From Bacillota bacterium (lineage in GTDB: Bacteria > Bacillota > Clostridia > Saccharofermentanales > Fastidiosipilaceae), in assembly GCA_030057555.1 (NCBI GenBank), contig JASGUU010000044.1, forward strand, positions 62,001 through 126,000: a stretch of DNA of 64,000 bases, written 5' to 3'. The notes beneath the pieces were generated by a model, which had not been told where the DNA came from, did no database searches, and was given only the letters and a program-made list of their open reading frames with translations. Both the position numbers and the translations under genes were made by a program. Shown here in pieces: positions 17,691 to 27,060 of this stretch. Within the stretch, counting starts at the first letter, position 1. Each line of letters begins with the position of its first letter.

Positions 17691-19146
17691 GGCTCCATCC
17701 TCCCGCCCCCTTTGTCGGGGGCGCCCCCGCTTCCGGGGGCAGGCCGGCGATCCCCCGCCGGCCGTCCGCCCATTCCAGCCACACCACACGGCTGCGCAGT
17801 GCCGCGGGAATGTGCAGGCTCTGCAGCAGGCGGCGCTCGCGCTCGCGGTCAGCCCGGCAGGACGGTCGCTGACGGTCCGAATGCGGGGCCCTGCCCCGCA
17901 GGAAGCAGATTCCCGGTGCGGCATCCTGCGCGTTCCGTGGCACGGAAGTATAGCCTATGGACCAGTCCGCGACAAGCTGTCCGAGTTCATCCCGGGCCTC
18001 CGGAGCACCACTGCGCCAGGCCTCTTCGAGCTCCCGGGAACAGACGGCAATCCGGCGTCCGCCGGCGCATGTGAAGACACCCGACCAGGCTGCGAGCACG
18101 CTGTCGGACCAGAGATGACAGCCGCCGCCGCTGCGGTGCAGCAGCAGGTCACCGGGCAGGGCCGGACAGGGACTGGCTCCGGCAGCGAGATGGGCATCGA
18201 GCCCGAGCAGCATGGCGGCGTTCAGATCGCGGGCGTCTCCGGCCAGCCAGGCGAGCAGGTGAACGAGGATCCTGCGCCGCAGCGCCGGTGCCGTCCGGCG
18301 ATAGGCTTTGAGTTCAAGCGTCGCGAGAATGGCTTCGGGAAGCCCGCGCAGGCCCGCTGTACGGCGGCCGTCGCGGCTGTGCAGGCGCAGGCAGGCCAGC
18401 GCCGCCACCGCCGCCTCACGCTGCAGCAGCTCTTCGTCCTCGTGGAGCAGGGAAGCGCTTGTGGCGAGGCGCCGCGGCCAGCCCGGGTCGAAGAGAGAAT
18501 CCAGAACCGGAGCGAGCCTGAGGCGCAGAGAGTTGCGCAGCTGCAGGGCCTCGAGGTTGCTGCTGTCCTCACGCCAGGCGACACCGAGATCCGTGAGCCA
18601 GCTTCTCAGGTCACCGCGTCCCAGTGCCAGCAGCGGCCGCAGGATGCGCCGCCCGGCGTCAATGGCGCGCATGCCGCCCAGCCCCTGCAGGGCCGCTCCC
18701 CGGAAGAGGTGCAGCAGCATGGTCTCTGCCTGGTCCTCGCGCTGCTGTCCCAGAACGAGCCAGCTCCCCGCGAGCTGCTTCTGCAGGGCCAGAAAATGCG
18801 CCCAGCGCGCCTCCCGGGCCGCGTTCTCGCTGAAGCTGCCGTCACGGCGCACGAGTCGATCATCGAGAAGAAAGACATGACAGGGCAGTTCGAGACGCTC
18901 TGCCAGTCTGACAACATAATCGCGGTCGGCATCGGATTCGGCGCCGCGAAGTCCATGATTGACATGGACGACATGGAGCGGATTGGGTAACTTCAGGCGC
19001 GTCAGCAGCAGCAGGAGTGCGACGGAGTCGGAGCCGCCTGAAACAGCGACGAGCAGCGGGCAGGACGGCTCCAGTCCGGCCTTTTCGATAACCTGTCCGG
19101 CAGCTGTCAGCAGTCGTCTCTCGAGGAGTCCGGTATCAGACATCAT
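17674..19146 (-). CDS. tilS: tRNA(Ile)-lysidine synthase
   Basis: 490 residues. Modifies C34 of the CAU-anticodon tRNA-Ile with lysine so that it reads AUA. The N-terminal PP-loop is LLVAVSGGSDSVALLLLL, followed by HVNHGLRGAESDADRDYV and the ENAAREARW segment; the C-terminal half is the variable substrate-binding part. The start is ATGATG at 19143-19146, overlapping the end of dnaB by 8-11 bp with GGCGGGTG as a modest ribosome site. The last 80 residues are Arg/Cys-rich and poorly conserved in look. Located, as usual, directly upstream of hpt-ftsH. Confidence 0.93.
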   Translation of the reverse strand: MMSDTGLLERRLLTAAGQVIEKAGLEPSCPLLVAVSGGSDSVALLLLLTRLKLPNPLHVVHVNHGLRGAESDADRDYVVRLAERLELPCHVFLLDDRLVRRDGSFSENAAREARWAHFLALQKQLAGSWLVLGQQREDQAETMLLHLFRGAALQGLGGMRAIDAGRRILRPLLALGRGDLRSWLTDLGVAWREDSSNLEALQLRNSLRLRLAPVLDSLFDPGWPRRLATSASLLHEDEELLQREAAVAALACLRLHSRDGRRTAGLRGLPEAILATLELKAYRRTAPALRRRILVHLLAWLAGDARDLNAAMLLGLDAHLAAGASPCPALPGDLLLHRSGGGCHLWSDSVLAAWSGVFTCAGGRRIAVCSRELEEAWRSGAPEARDELGQLVADWSIGYTSVPRNAQDAAPGICFLRGRAPHSDRQRPSCRADRERERRLLQSLHIPAALRSRVVWLEWADGRRGIAGLPPEAGAPPTKGAGGWSHDETW

Positions 19147-20578
19147 CACCCGCCTGATACTCGCCATCCCAGACACTGTCCGAGGGCATGACATCGGCAT
19201 ACTGGTTACTGCGCTCCGGCGGCAGGTAATCAGGCTCCTCTTCATTCATGGCCAGATCAACAAAGAGGGTGTACTGCGGTATCCAGCCGAGCTCTACCTT
19301 CTCCGTCGAGCCGGCCCGGTTTTTGGCAATGATGAACTCGGCCGTTTCCTGCGGCTGCGGCTTGTGCTCCTTGTCGTAGTAGCTCTCGCGGTAGAGGAAG
19401 GACACCGTGTCCGCATCCTGTTCGATGGAACCGGACTCGCGCAGATCGGCCATCAGGGGGCGCTTGTCGTTACGGTTCTCCACCGCGCGCGAAAGCTGCG
19501 AGCAGGCGATCACCGGGACATCGAGCTCGCGGGCGAGCAGCTTCAGCGAGCGGGTGATTTCCGAAATCTCCTGCTGGCGGTTCTCGGTGCGCGTGCGCAG
19601 GGACATCAGCTGCAGATAGTCGACAACGACGAGGCCGAGGCGATGCTCAAATTTCAGCTGCCGGCAGCGCGCGAGCATCTCGATCGGGGTGGTGCCGGCT
19701 GAATCGTCGATAAAAATACGGCTGCGGTAGAGTTCGGGCAGGGCGCGGTAGATGCTGTCCCAGTCCTGGTCCTGGAGCTGGCCGCGGCGCAGGAGGCGGG
19801 AATCGATCAGCGCCTGAGCCGAGAGCAGCCGGGCGCCGATCTCCTCCTTCGACATTTCAAGCGAGAAGATGGCGACGGTGATCTGGTTCAGCATCGAGGC
19901 GTTGAGGGCCATGTTGAAGGCAAGGGCCGACTTTCCCATGCCGGGACGCGAGGCGATGATGTTGAGCGTGCCCTTGACCAGGCCGCCGAGAACGCGGTCG
20001 ATCGAGGGGAAACCGGTACTCACGCCACGCGTACCGGCCTTCCCCGAAGCCAGGGCACTGATCTCGTTGATGGTCCGCCCCATGATCTGGCGAATCGACT
20101 CGAGACCGACGGAATCGCGGTCCTCGCGGATCTCGTAGATCTTTTCGGCGGCATAGTCGAGCAGCGCGTCTGCGGAGTCGGACTCGGCGTAGGACTTGGC
20201 CAGCACATCGTCCATGGCATGGATCAGGCGGCGCAGCTGGGACTTTTCCCGGACAATCGCGGCGTAGTCGAGAGCGTTCGCGATCAGCGGGGCCGCGTCC
20301 ATCAGGCGCTGGATTTCGGTCATCGAGCCGACGCGCTCGAGCTCCTGATGCGAGGCGAGCTCCTCGCTGACCGTCAGCGGGTCGACCGGACGCCTGGCCA
20401 TATAGAGCCGCGTGATCGCGTCATAAATCAGGCGGTGGGCCGGCTGATAGAAATCCTCGGAGACCAGAGTGGCGGTGATCTGGGCCAGAGCCTTGTCCGA
20501 GGACAGGCAGCAGCCGAGTACCGAACGTTCGGCCTCGGTGCTGCTGGGCAGTGCCCGGCGCAGACTGCCGGCACTCAT
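19136..20578 (-). CDS. dnaB: Replicative DNA helicase DnaB
   Basis: 480 residues. Hexameric 5'-3' helicase at the replication fork. N-terminal primase-binding domain starting [15 protein letters not shown]; RecA-like core with Walker [17 protein letters not shown], Walker [11 protein letters not shown], the arginine-rich [20 protein letters not shown] and the QDAD motif [14 protein letters not shown]. No intein is present. The start overlaps the rplI stop by 4 bp (ATGA), the usual rplI-dnaB order of Firmicutes. Confidence 0.97.
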   Translation of the reverse strand: MSAGSLRRALPSSTEAERSVLGCCLSSDKALAQITATLVSEDFYQPAHRLIYDAITRLYMARRPVDPLTVSEELASHQELERVGSMTEIQRLMDAAPLIANALDYAAIVREKSQLRRLIHAMDDVLAKSYAESDSADALLDYAAEKIYEIREDRDSVGLESIRQIMGRTINEISALASGKAGTRGVSTGFPSIDRVLGGLVKGTLNIIASRPGMGKSALAFNMALNASMLNQITVAIFSLEMSKEEIGARLLSAQALIDSRLLRRGQLQDQDWDSIYRALPELYRSRIFIDDSAGTTPIEMLARCRQLKFEHRLGLVVVDYLQLMSLRTRTENRQQEISEITRSLKLLARELDVPVIACSQLSRAVENRNDKRPLMADLRESGSIEQDADTVSFLYRESYYDKEHKPQPQETAEFIIAKNRAGSTEKVELGWIPQYTLFVDLAMNEEEPDYLPPERSNQYADVMPSDSVWDGEYQAGDDV

Positions 20579-21021
20579 GTCAGGGCGAGAACCTCGATTT
20601 TGATCGGCACGGTGACCTCCGGATGCAGCTTGAGGCTGACATCGGTGATGCCGATTTCGCGCAGCGGATTTTTAATGTCAATGCCGCGGCGGTCAATCTC
20701 GAAACCTGCCTCGGCGAGTGCCGCCGCCACGTCCATGGCGGTCAGCGCGCCGTAGAGGCGGCCGCTGGAACCGCACTTCATGCGAATGGTGAAGGTGCGC
20801 CCGGAGATCTCCGCGCCTGTCTCGCGGGCTTTCGTGAGAGCCTGGTCGGCCTTCGCCTCTTCCGCCCGCCGTCTGGTCGCCACGACATTCAGTGCCTCAG
20901 AGGTCGCCTCGATGGCGAGATTGCGACGGAAGAGGTAGTTGCGCGCATAGCCGGCTGCCACCTCCACCACCTGATCCTTTTTTCCCAGTTTGGGGACATC
21001 CTGCAGGAGAACAACTTTCAT
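20575..21021 (-). CDS. rplI: 50S ribosomal protein L9
   Basis: 148 residues, exactly the typical length. The N-terminal RNA-binding part [17 protein letters not shown] and [13 protein letters not shown] are diagnostic; a long connecting helix and the C-terminal domain follow. I choose ATG 21021 with AGGTG eight bases upstream rather than an in-frame GTG three codons earlier. An extended -10 TGCTAGAAT (21055-21063, minus) probably drives this five-gene operon. Confidence 0.97.
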   Translation of the reverse strand: MKVVLLQDVPKLGKKDQVVEVAAGYARNYLFRRNLAIEATSEALNVVATRRRAEEAKADQALTKARETGAEISGRTFTIRMKCGSSGRLYGALTAMDVAAALAEAGFEIDRRGIDIKNPLREIGITDVSLKLHPEVTVPIKIEVLALT

Positions 21022-21054
21022 ATCATTCACACCTGCCTCTCTCGTTTTCCTAAC

Positions 21055-21063
21055 ATTCTAGCA
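21055..21063 (-). promoter_or_regulatory. Extended -10 promoter upstream of rplI operon
   Basis: TGCTAGAAT on the minus strand (TAGAAT 21055-21060, TGC 21061-21063), with a leader of about 25 bases before the rplI start. No recognisable -35. Same form as at 6259 and 38535. Confidence 0.45.
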
Positions 21064-21101
21064 TCGGCCGTGTCCGGCGGCCGTAGCACGGAGAACCGGA
21101 A

Positions 21102-22640
21102 TCAGATTTCGGGCTCTGCCCTCTCCTGCTGCATCCAGGTCAGCACCGGCCGCCGTGCCGCCCGGGCCTCATCAGGCCGGCCAATCGCGGCATGCTGCGG
21201 CGCCTGCCGGAGGAGATCCGGTTCGTCCAGCATCTCGGCGTGGATCCGGCGCATGGCGGCGACGAAGCGGTCCAGCGTCTCCCGGCTTTCGGTCTCGGTG
21301 GGCTCGATCATCAGCGCCTCGGGCACAATGAGCGGGAAGTACATCGTCGGCGGATGAAAGCCATAGTCGATCAGTCGCTTGGCGACATCGAGGGTGCCGA
21401 GGCCCGTCCGGTCGCGCAGCGGCTTCCCGGTCAGAACCGCCTCGTGCATTACCGGGCCGGGCTTCGCCGGCTCCCAGAGATCATCGAGGCTGCGCAGCAC
21501 ATAGTTTGCGTTCAGGACCGCCATGCCGGAAGCCTCCCGGCAGCCCGCACCACCCAGCGTGCGGATATAGGCGAGCGCTTTCAGCAGGACCAGACTGTTG
21601 CCGTACCAGGCATGCACGGGTCCCGCGCTCTGCGCCGGCTCCTCCCAGGCAAAACTGCCGTCGCTGCGGCGCACGACCAGGGGGCCCGGCAGGAATTGTT
21701 CCAGGCCGGCGCGTACGCCGACCGGTCCCGCACCGGGTCCGCCGCCGCCGTGCGGCGTCGAGAAGGTCTTGTGCAGATTCAGGTGACAGACATCGAAGCC
21801 CATGTCGCCCGGCCGCACCCGGCCGATGATGGCGTTGGCGTTGGCGCCGTCGTAGTAAACGAGGCCGCCGGCCTCGTGCACGGCCGCCGCGATCTCCCGC
21901 ACCTCGTGTTCGAACAGGCCCAGGGTGTTGGGGTTGGTCAGCATCAGTCCGGCAGTACGCGGACCCGCCGCCCGCCGCACCGTCCCGGCCCGCAGGCGGC
22001 CGTCCGCATCCGAGGGCAGGACGACGACGTCGAAGCCGGCAGCGGCCGCAGAGGCGGGATTCGTGCCGTGCGCGGAGTCGGGAATCAGGATCTCGCGCCG
22101 CTCGTGATCGTCGCGGTCCTCATGGTAGGCGCGGATGACGAGGAGGCCGACAAACTCTCCCTGGGCGCCGGCCGCCGGCTGCAGACTGAAGCGCTGATAG
22201 CCCAGCAGCAGATTGAGCTTGCTCTCGAGCTCGTGGAAGAGCGCGAGCAGGCCCTGGCAGTCCGCGGGATCCGTCAGCGGGTGGAGCTCCGTGAAAGCCT
22301 CGAGGGCCGCACAGTTCTCGTTGATGCGCGGACTGTACTTCATGGTGCAGGAGCCGAGCGGATAGAAGCCGCCGTCAACCGCATAGTTAAGGGCGGAGAG
22401 GCGGGTAAAGTGACGTACCACATCGAGCTCGGACAGCTCCGGCAGCGCCGGCGGCCGGTCGGCGAAAAGTCCGCGGTCGGGCGCCGCCGCCTCGAGAAAG
22501 CCCGTCTCCTCATCCCGGTCGTGGGGTGCACCGGGCGCCGCTCCGAGTCTCCAGCCGCGGCGGCCGGGAACCGAGGCCTCGTTCAGCTGCGAGACCGGCT
22601 CGCGGCGCAGGCCACTGTCAATCGTCAAGCCGTCCATCAT
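21102..22640 (-). CDS. gcvPB: Glycine dehydrogenase (decarboxylating) subunit 2
   Basis: 512 residues. C-terminal half of the split P-protein: with GcvPA it decarboxylates glycine and passes the aminomethyl group to lipoyl-GcvH. It carries the PLP lysine in CHLNLHKTFSTPHGGGGPG, plus YPLGSCTMKYSPR, PDSAHGTNPASAA and YYDGANANAI. It overlaps the end of gcvPA by 4 bp. The last 45 residues after the conserved VAAMRRIHAE helix are a variable tail. Final gene of the gcv cluster. Confidence 0.95.
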   Translation of the reverse strand: MMDGLTIDSGLRREPVSQLNEASVPGRRGWRLGAAPGAPHDRDEETGFLEAAAPDRGLFADRPPALPELSELDVVRHFTRLSALNYAVDGGFYPLGSCTMKYSPRINENCAALEAFTELHPLTDPADCQGLLALFHELESKLNLLLGYQRFSLQPAAGAQGEFVGLLVIRAYHEDRDDHERREILIPDSAHGTNPASAAAAGFDVVVLPSDADGRLRAGTVRRAAGPRTAGLMLTNPNTLGLFEHEVREIAAAVHEAGGLVYYDGANANAIIGRVRPGDMGFDVCHLNLHKTFSTPHGGGGPGAGPVGVRAGLEQFLPGPLVVRRSDGSFAWEEPAQSAGPVHAWYGNSLVLLKALAYIRTLGGAGCREASGMAVLNANYVLRSLDDLWEPAKPGPVMHEAVLTGKPLRDRTGLGTLDVAKRLIDYGFHPPTMYFPLIVPEALMIEPTETESRETLDRFVAAMRRIHAEMLDEPDLLRQAPQHAAIGRPDEARAARRPVLTWMQQERAEPEI

Positions 22641-24019
22641 GCTCCCTCCTCACCTGCGAGTTCGGCGGCCAGCCGGGCGAAGCAGTTAATTTCCTCGAGC
22701 GTACGCCGTTCGGTGACGGCAACGAGGTAGTCGTCGGGATACTGCGGGAGCAGCCGTCCGAGACGGAGGCCGCCCTGTATCCCGGCAGCGAGCAGACGGC
22801 GGTTGAGCTCGGCGGTGTCGATGTGTGCCCTGAGCCGGAATTCCTTGAAGAAGGGCCCCTGATTTTCCGCGCTGAAGGCCCCGCTCTCGAGCAGCCGCTC
22901 ATGGGCATGGTGGGCCAGAAGATAGGAGCGCCGTGCGACCTCCTCGAGTCCCTGCGGACCCAGAAGTGCGAGATGGATGGTACTGCGCAGGGCGATGAGA
23001 GCCTGGTTTGTACAGATGTTGCTGGTGGCCCGTTCACGACGGATATGCTGCTCGCGAGCCTGGATGGTCAGGACATAAGCACGTCGACCGGATCCGTCGA
23101 CAGTTTCACCAACAATACGGCCTGGGAGTCGACGCAGAAGCTTTTGCCTGGCAGCCATGAAGCCAAGCCCAGGGCCGCCGAAAGAGCGTCTGGTGCCAAT
23201 GCCCTGTCCTTCTCCTGTCACGATGTCAGCGCCATCGTCTCCTGGCAGGCGGTAAAGGCCCGCAGCAACCGGATCCCAGGAAACCGCGAGCAGACTCTTC
23301 TCCTCATGACAGGCTGCAGCGAGTCCGCGGATCTGATTCTCAATCACTCCGCTGAAGTTAGGAGACTGCAGCACGACAAGCGCGAGATCGCCGCGGTCTT
23401 CCGCCGACAGCTGAGCCAGAGCCGTAGCTTCCAGCTGTCTGGTCCCGGCATCGCTCTGCAGGGTGCGCAGCGTCAGCCCGCGGACAGCGGCATAGGTCTC
23501 CAGCACCGCCCGATAGCGCGGGTGCAGATTGTCGGAGAGCGCCACCGTGTGCCGTCTGGTCTCGGCTGCGGCGAGCAGCATGGCTTCGGCGAGCGCCGAG
23601 GCGCCGTCATAGAGCGAGGCGTTCGCGATCTCCATTCCGGTGATAAGGGCGATCTGGCTCTGAAACTCAAAAATGGCCTGCAGCGTACCCTGTGACAGCT
23701 CTGCCTGATATGGCGTATACGAGGTCAGAAACTCCGAGCGTCCGGCGAGCTGGTCGACAGCTGCCGGGACGTGATGATCATAGCAGCCGGCTCCGAGAAA
23801 GGAGGCCGCCTCGGCCGCCTCACGATTGCGGGCCGCCGCCGCTCGGAAATGACGCAGCAGATCAAGCTCGTCGCAGCCGGATCCGACGGCGTCAAGCTCT
23901 TCGGAAGCGATCTTCAGCTCAGGTGGAATCTCCGCGAAGAGTTCGTCGACATCCTTCAGCCCGAGACGTTCGAGCATGATGCGGACATCCGCTTCCGTAT
24001 GGGGAATGTAGCCGCTCAT
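22637..24019 (-). CDS. gcvPA: Glycine dehydrogenase (decarboxylating) subunit 1
   Basis: 460 residues. N-terminal half of the split P-protein, partner of GcvPB. It opens with YIPHTEADVRIMLE and has FLGAGCYDHHVPAAVD, FLTSYTPYQAELSQGTLQ and the glycine-rich RRSFGGPGLGFMA segment. It lacks a PLP lysine, as expected for subunit 1. It is joined by 4-bp ATGA overlaps to gcvH upstream and gcvPB downstream, which should keep the subunits in equal amounts. Confidence 0.95.
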   Translation of the reverse strand: MSGYIPHTEADVRIMLERLGLKDVDELFAEIPPELKIASEELDAVGSGCDELDLLRHFRAAAARNREAAEAASFLGAGCYDHHVPAAVDQLAGRSEFLTSYTPYQAELSQGTLQAIFEFQSQIALITGMEIANASLYDGASALAEAMLLAAAETRRHTVALSDNLHPRYRAVLETYAAVRGLTLRTLQSDAGTRQLEATALAQLSAEDRGDLALVVLQSPNFSGVIENQIRGLAAACHEEKSLLAVSWDPVAAGLYRLPGDDGADIVTGEGQGIGTRRSFGGPGLGFMAARQKLLRRLPGRIVGETVDGSGRRAYVLTIQAREQHIRRERATSNICTNQALIALRSTIHLALLGPQGLEEVARRSYLLAHHAHERLLESGAFSAENQGPFFKEFRLRAHIDTAELNRRLLAAGIQGGLRLGRLLPQYPDDYLVAVTERRTLEEINCFARLAAELAGEEGA

Positions 24020-24393
24020 GATTCGGCCGCGGCAAGGATGGCGCTGTAGCCCTCGTGGTCGAGCAGCCCGGCAATCTGCCCGGGATTCTCAATGCGGACC
24101 CGGCACAGCCAGACACCCTCGGCATTCTGATTCAGCAGCTCCGGAGCGTCAATCAGCTCTCCGTTGACCTCTGTCACCGTCAGATTAAAAGGCGCATAGA
24201 CATCGGCCGCTGTCTTCACGGATTCCACCGCCGCGAGTGCCTCACCGGCCGAGAAGCTGTCATCCGGCTCCGGCAGATCGACATAGACAATCTCACCCAG
24301 TTGATGCTGCGCAAAGTCGGTGATGCCAACCGTGGCCTCGTCGCCGTCGACGTCAACCCACTCGTGTTCTCTGGTATACCAGCGCTGGCTCAT
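24016..24393 (-). CDS. gcvH: Glycine cleavage system H protein
   Basis: 125 residues. Lipoyl carrier shuttling the aminomethyl group between P, T and L proteins. It opens YTREHEWVDVDGDEATVGIT; the lipoylated lysine is in AVESVKTAADVYAP at about residue 63. The ATG at 24393 has GAGGGG upstream. It follows gcvT by 101 bp. The L protein (lipoamide dehydrogenase) is not in the window. Confidence 0.96.
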   Translation of the reverse strand: MSQRWYTREHEWVDVDGDEATVGITDFAQHQLGEIVYVDLPEPDDSFSAGEALAAVESVKTAADVYAPFNLTVTEVNGELIDAPELLNQNAEGVWLCRVRIENPGQIAGLLDHEGYSAILAAAES

Positions 24394-24494
24394 GATCGAT
24401 CCCCTCTTTCTCTTATCGGGTCATACCCATGCTGTCCCGTCAGGCGGGCTCATGCAGATGTGATTCATGCCCGGGGCAACACCGTCGCCCGGGT

Positions 24495-25589
24495 TTATCT
24501 GACGCGTAAACGACGATAGTGCGGACGCTGGCAGACCCGGGCCGGCAGCGCTCGCCTGGCCCCCTGAACGACAAGCTCTCGACCCTCTTCGTACGAGATG
24601 CCGGGGTCGGTCGAAACCAGGGCGATCCCGCAGTTCAGGGTCGGCGAATAGCCGCCGCTGGTAACATAGCCGATTTCACGCTCACCATCCAGCACCCTGT
24701 CATCCGCACGTGGCAGGCCGCGTCCGGTTGCGATCAGAGCGAGGCGGCCGCGCACCCGGCCGGACGCACGCCATTCCAGCAGGGCCTCACGTCCGAGGAA
24801 GCCCTCGCGGTCAAAGTTGATGAAGCGTCCGAGACCGGCATCCAGTACGGAGCGTTCGCGTGATATCTCATGGCCGTACAGGGGCAGAGCGGCCTCGAGA
24901 CGCAGGCTGTCGCGGGCGGCGAGACCCGCTGCGACGAGCCCGTGGCTCTCGCCGAGAGCAAGCAGCCGCTGCCAGAGTACCGGCGCGGCTGCGGCCGGCA
25001 GATAGAGCTCGAAGCCGTCCTCGCCGGTATAGCCGGTGCGTGAGACGAGGAGCTCATTCCCGGCAGAATCGCAGGTTTCAGTGAAACGATAGCTGCCGGG
25101 CAGCGCGATCTCGCCGCCCAGGACGAGGCGAAGAATGGCCTCGGACGCCGGGCCCTGCAGGGCGAGGATGGCCAGCGGAGCGAAGTCAGCTGCGAGTCCA
25201 GCGGAGGGTGTCGCATGTGCATGCAGGTGCTCATAATCGGCCTGGCGGTTGCCGGCGTTCACGACGAGCCTATAACGTCCCGGGCCGAGGCAGTAGACCA
25301 GCAGATCGTCGATCACGGAGCCGTCCTCATCGAGCATCGGACTGTAGAGGACGCGGCCGGCTGCGAGCGGGCGGGGATCGTTGGTCAGGACACGGGCGAG
25401 AAAGTCACCCGCTCCGGGACCCTCGGCAGGGAGAATGCCCATGTGGGAGACATCAAAGAGACCCGCGGCACTGCGCACCGAGCGGTGCTCGGCGATGCTG
25501 GAACCATAGTCGAGCGGCATCTGAAAGCCCGCATAATCGACCAGGCGTGCACCTAGCCGGACATGTTCTTCATATAGGCTGGTTCTCAC
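24495..25589 (-). CDS. gcvT: Aminomethyltransferase (glycine cleavage T protein)
   Basis: 364 residues. Transfers the methylene group from aminomethyl-lipoyl-GcvH to tetrahydrofolate, releasing ammonia. Motifs: VDYAGFQMPLDYGSSIAEH, LFDVSHMG, LVVNAGNRQADYEHL, SRTGYTGEDGFELYLP and LRLEAALPLYGHEI. It uses a GTG start at 25589 with GGGAGGG eight bases upstream. It has its own promoter in the gap after the rpsR terminator. Downstream, 24394-24494 holds only small GC-rich hairpins (for example CCCGGGC..GCCCCGGG at about 24470-24494) without a T-run, so read-through into gcvH is likely. Confidence 0.95.
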   Translation of the reverse strand: MRTSLYEEHVRLGARLVDYAGFQMPLDYGSSIAEHRSVRSAAGLFDVSHMGILPAEGPGAGDFLARVLTNDPRPLAAGRVLYSPMLDEDGSVIDDLLVYCLGPGRYRLVVNAGNRQADYEHLHAHATPSAGLAADFAPLAILALQGPASEAILRLVLGGEIALPGSYRFTETCDSAGNELLVSRTGYTGEDGFELYLPAAAAPVLWQRLLALGESHGLVAAGLAARDSLRLEAALPLYGHEISRERSVLDAGLGRFINFDREGFLGREALLEWRASGRVRGRLALIATGRGLPRADDRVLDGEREIGYVTSGGYSPTLNCGIALVSTDPGISYEEGRELVVQGARRALPARVCQRPHYRRLRVR

Positions 25590-25613
25590 TTTTTCATCCC
25601 TCCCGACGCTGGC

Positions 25614-25622
25614 ATTATAGCA
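25614..25622 (-). promoter_or_regulatory. Extended -10 promoter for the gcv operon
   Basis: Minus-strand TGCTATAAT: perfect TATAAT at 25614-25619 with TGC at 25620-25622, about 25 bases before the GTG start. The -35 region is poor. A 9-bp inverted repeat CCTTCCGGC/GCCGGAAGG (25654-25662, 25671-25679) lies about 40 bp upstream and could be a protein site. The leader is too short for a glycine riboswitch. Confidence 0.6.
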
Positions 25623-25724
25623 CGCTGTCCCGCCTCAACCGCCGGCCGCAGAGCCTTCCGGCGGCGGACAGCCGGAAGGAGAACTCTACGCTCCTTACAG
25701 GGCTGCAGCTGGCTGCCCGGATGC

Positions 25725-25760
25725 AAAACGCCCCCGGCACCATTGACAGTACCAGGGGCG
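25725..25760 (-). terminator. Rho-independent terminator of rpsF-ssb-rpsR
   Basis: Minus strand: a 12-bp stem with two G-U pairs between 25729-25740 and 25749-25760, loop of 8, outer arms CGCCCC/GGGGCG, followed by TTTT (25725-25728). It lies 25 bp after the rpsR stop. Confidence 0.85.
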
Positions 25761-25785
25761 GCATGCAGACGCTCTACTCTTCGTC

Positions 25786-26037
25786 TTATTCGCCGGTGTA
25801 GGGCAGCAGGGCGAGGTGACGCGCGCGCTTGATCGCAATGGTCAGTTCGCGCTGGTGTTTGGCACAGGTCCCGCTCATCCGCTTCGGGAGAATCTTCCCG
25901 CTCTCGGCGAGGAACTTGCGCAGAGGATAGTTCTTGTAGTCGATGTATTCGATCTTATCCGCACAGAACTGGCAGACCTTCCGTCTGCCGCGACGCGGAC
26001 GCTGGGGGCGCTCACGCCGTTCGCGTGTTTCAGCCAT
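25786..26037 (-). CDS. rpsR: 30S ribosomal protein S18
   Basis: 83 residues. Small-subunit protein that binds with S6. Core segments [20 protein letters not shown] and [18 protein letters not shown] are diagnostic. It keeps the zinc-type cysteines (VCQFCADK and TCAKHQ), so it is a C+ form. GGAGGA precedes the ATG. Last gene of rpsF-ssb-rpsR, 17 bp after ssb. Confidence 0.97.
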   Translation of the reverse strand: MAETRERRERPQRPRRGRRKVCQFCADKIEYIDYKNYPLRKFLAESGKILPKRMSGTCAKHQRELTIAIKRARHLALLPYTGE

Positions 26038-26054
26038 TTGGGTCCTCCTTCAGA

Positions 26055-26606
26055 TTAGAGATCAAAGGGCAGCTCGGTGTCGTCGCTGGGAGCCGGGACG
26101 AACGTGTCCTCCTGCTCCTGGCGGTTCCAGCTGGAAGCGCCACGCGCGCCATCGGATCTGCCATAGCTGCCGCCATCGGAATCCTGACGGCTGCCGCCGC
26201 GGCTCCATGAAGGGCCGGACTGGCGGCTGGTGGTCGTAAAGCCGCTGGACTCGCGGCCATAATCCTGGCCGTCGTGACTGTCGCGGCTGTCGCGGCGGGA
26301 CTCGCAGAAATAGGCCTCGTCGACGACGACGTCCGTCGTATAGATCGTCTGCCCGTTCTTCTCGTAGGATCCGGTCTGGATCGTGCCTACAACGGCCAGG
26401 CGATTGCCCTTCTGGAAGTAGCGCGCGATGAACTCGGCAGTCTGACGCCAGGCCTGGCAGCTGATAAAGTCCGTTACGCGTTCGCCGCTCTGGTTTTTGA
26501 AACGGCGCTCAACGGCCAGCGTAAAGCTGAGCACGGGGATGCCGCTCTGCGTCTGGCGCAGTTCCGGGTCTCTGGTGAGCCTTCCCATCAGAATTGCCTT
26601 GTTCAT
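26055..26606 (-). CDS. ssb: Single-stranded DNA-binding protein
   Basis: 183 residues. An N-terminal OB fold (1 to about 105) starts MNKAILMGRLTRDPELRQT, with FISCQAWRQTAEFI. The rest is a flexible Ser/Gly/Arg-rich linker ending in the acidic tip DDTELPFDL, which recruits replication and repair proteins. In the rpsF-ssb-rpsR operon, the standard order, 11 bp after rpsF. GAGG site upstream. Confidence 0.97.
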   Translation of the reverse strand: MNKAILMGRLTRDPELRQTQSGIPVLSFTLAVERRFKNQSGERVTDFISCQAWRQTAEFIARYFQKGNRLAVVGTIQTGSYEKNGQTIYTTDVVVDEAYFCESRRDSRDSHDGQDYGRESSGFTTTSRQSGPSWSRGGSRQDSDGGSYGRSDGARGASSWNRQEQEDTFVPAPSDDTELPFDL

Positions 26607-26617
26607 GGATTACCTCG

Positions 26618-26932
26618 CTACTCCTTGTCTGTTTCGGGCACAAACTTCTCGTCCAAACGAACGATCAGATGCCGCAGCAGACCCGTCTGCAGTTTTACCA
26701 GACGATCAATCTCGCGCGGGGCCTCCGTGCCGGCACGGAATGTGATCACCGCATAGGATCCCTCCCGCTGGTCATCAATCTCATACGCGAGCCGCCTGCG
26801 ACCCCAGTCCTCTACCGAATCCACTTCGGCGTTGGCGGCGACGATCTCCTGCACGCGTGCATGAGCCGCCTCCAGCTGGTCTTCTACCAGCGTTGGGGAC
26901 AGAATGTACACCATCTCGTATTTCCTGGTCAC
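26618..26932 (-). CDS. rpsF: 30S ribosomal protein S6
   Basis: 104 residues. It begins with GTG at 26932, placed correctly behind AGGAGGAGGTGA; the first internal ATG (codon 7) would cut into the first beta strand. Segments YEMVYILSPTL, VEDWGRRRLAYEI and EGSYAVITFRA are typical. First gene of the operon, with a clear promoter at 27026-27055. Confidence 0.96.
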   Translation of the reverse strand: MTRKYEMVYILSPTLVEDQLEAAHARVQEIVAANAEVDSVEDWGRRRLAYEIDDQREGSYAVITFRAGTEAPREIDRLVKLQTGLLRHLIVRLDEKFVPETDKE

Positions 26933-26962
26933 TTGGGTTCACCTCCTCCTGGACTCATTCGA

Positions 26963-26982
26963 CTCCGCACCTGCGCGGAGTG
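26963..26982 (-). promoter_or_regulatory. Leader hairpin before rpsF (possible S6:S18 autoregulatory site)
   Basis: A 7-bp stem ACTCCGC/GCGGAGT with a six-base loop sits between promoter and ribosome site of rpsF. Many bacteria have an S6:S18-binding hairpin here that represses translation. The conserved bulge sequence of that motif was not verified, so the match is positional. Confidence 0.4.
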
Positions 26983-27025
26983 AGGAAAACAGTTGTGTCA
27001 TGTAGGCATGGACAACAACTCTAGC

Positions 27026-27055
27026 ATCTTATCAAATAAAGCTGCTCCAGGTCAA
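27026..27055 (-). promoter_or_regulatory. Sigma-A promoter of rpsF-ssb-rpsR
   Basis: Minus strand TTGACC (27050-27055), 18-bp AT-rich spacer, TAAGAT (27026-27031). This leaves a leader of about 90 bases containing the hairpin at 26963-26982 and a strong ribosome site. Confidence 0.7.
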
Positions 27056-27060
27056 ACAGA

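Noticed and set aside
17691-17924. An N-terminal extension of hpt over the end of tilS
   Set aside because: The extension is Arg/Cys/Pro-rich shadow sequence. The ATG at 17690 has a proper ribosome site and gives the normal protein length.
25590-25724. Glycine riboswitch upstream of gcvT
   Set aside because: The -10 box is only about 25 bases from the GTG start, and the conserved tandem aptamer core is not seen between the rpsR terminator and the promoter.
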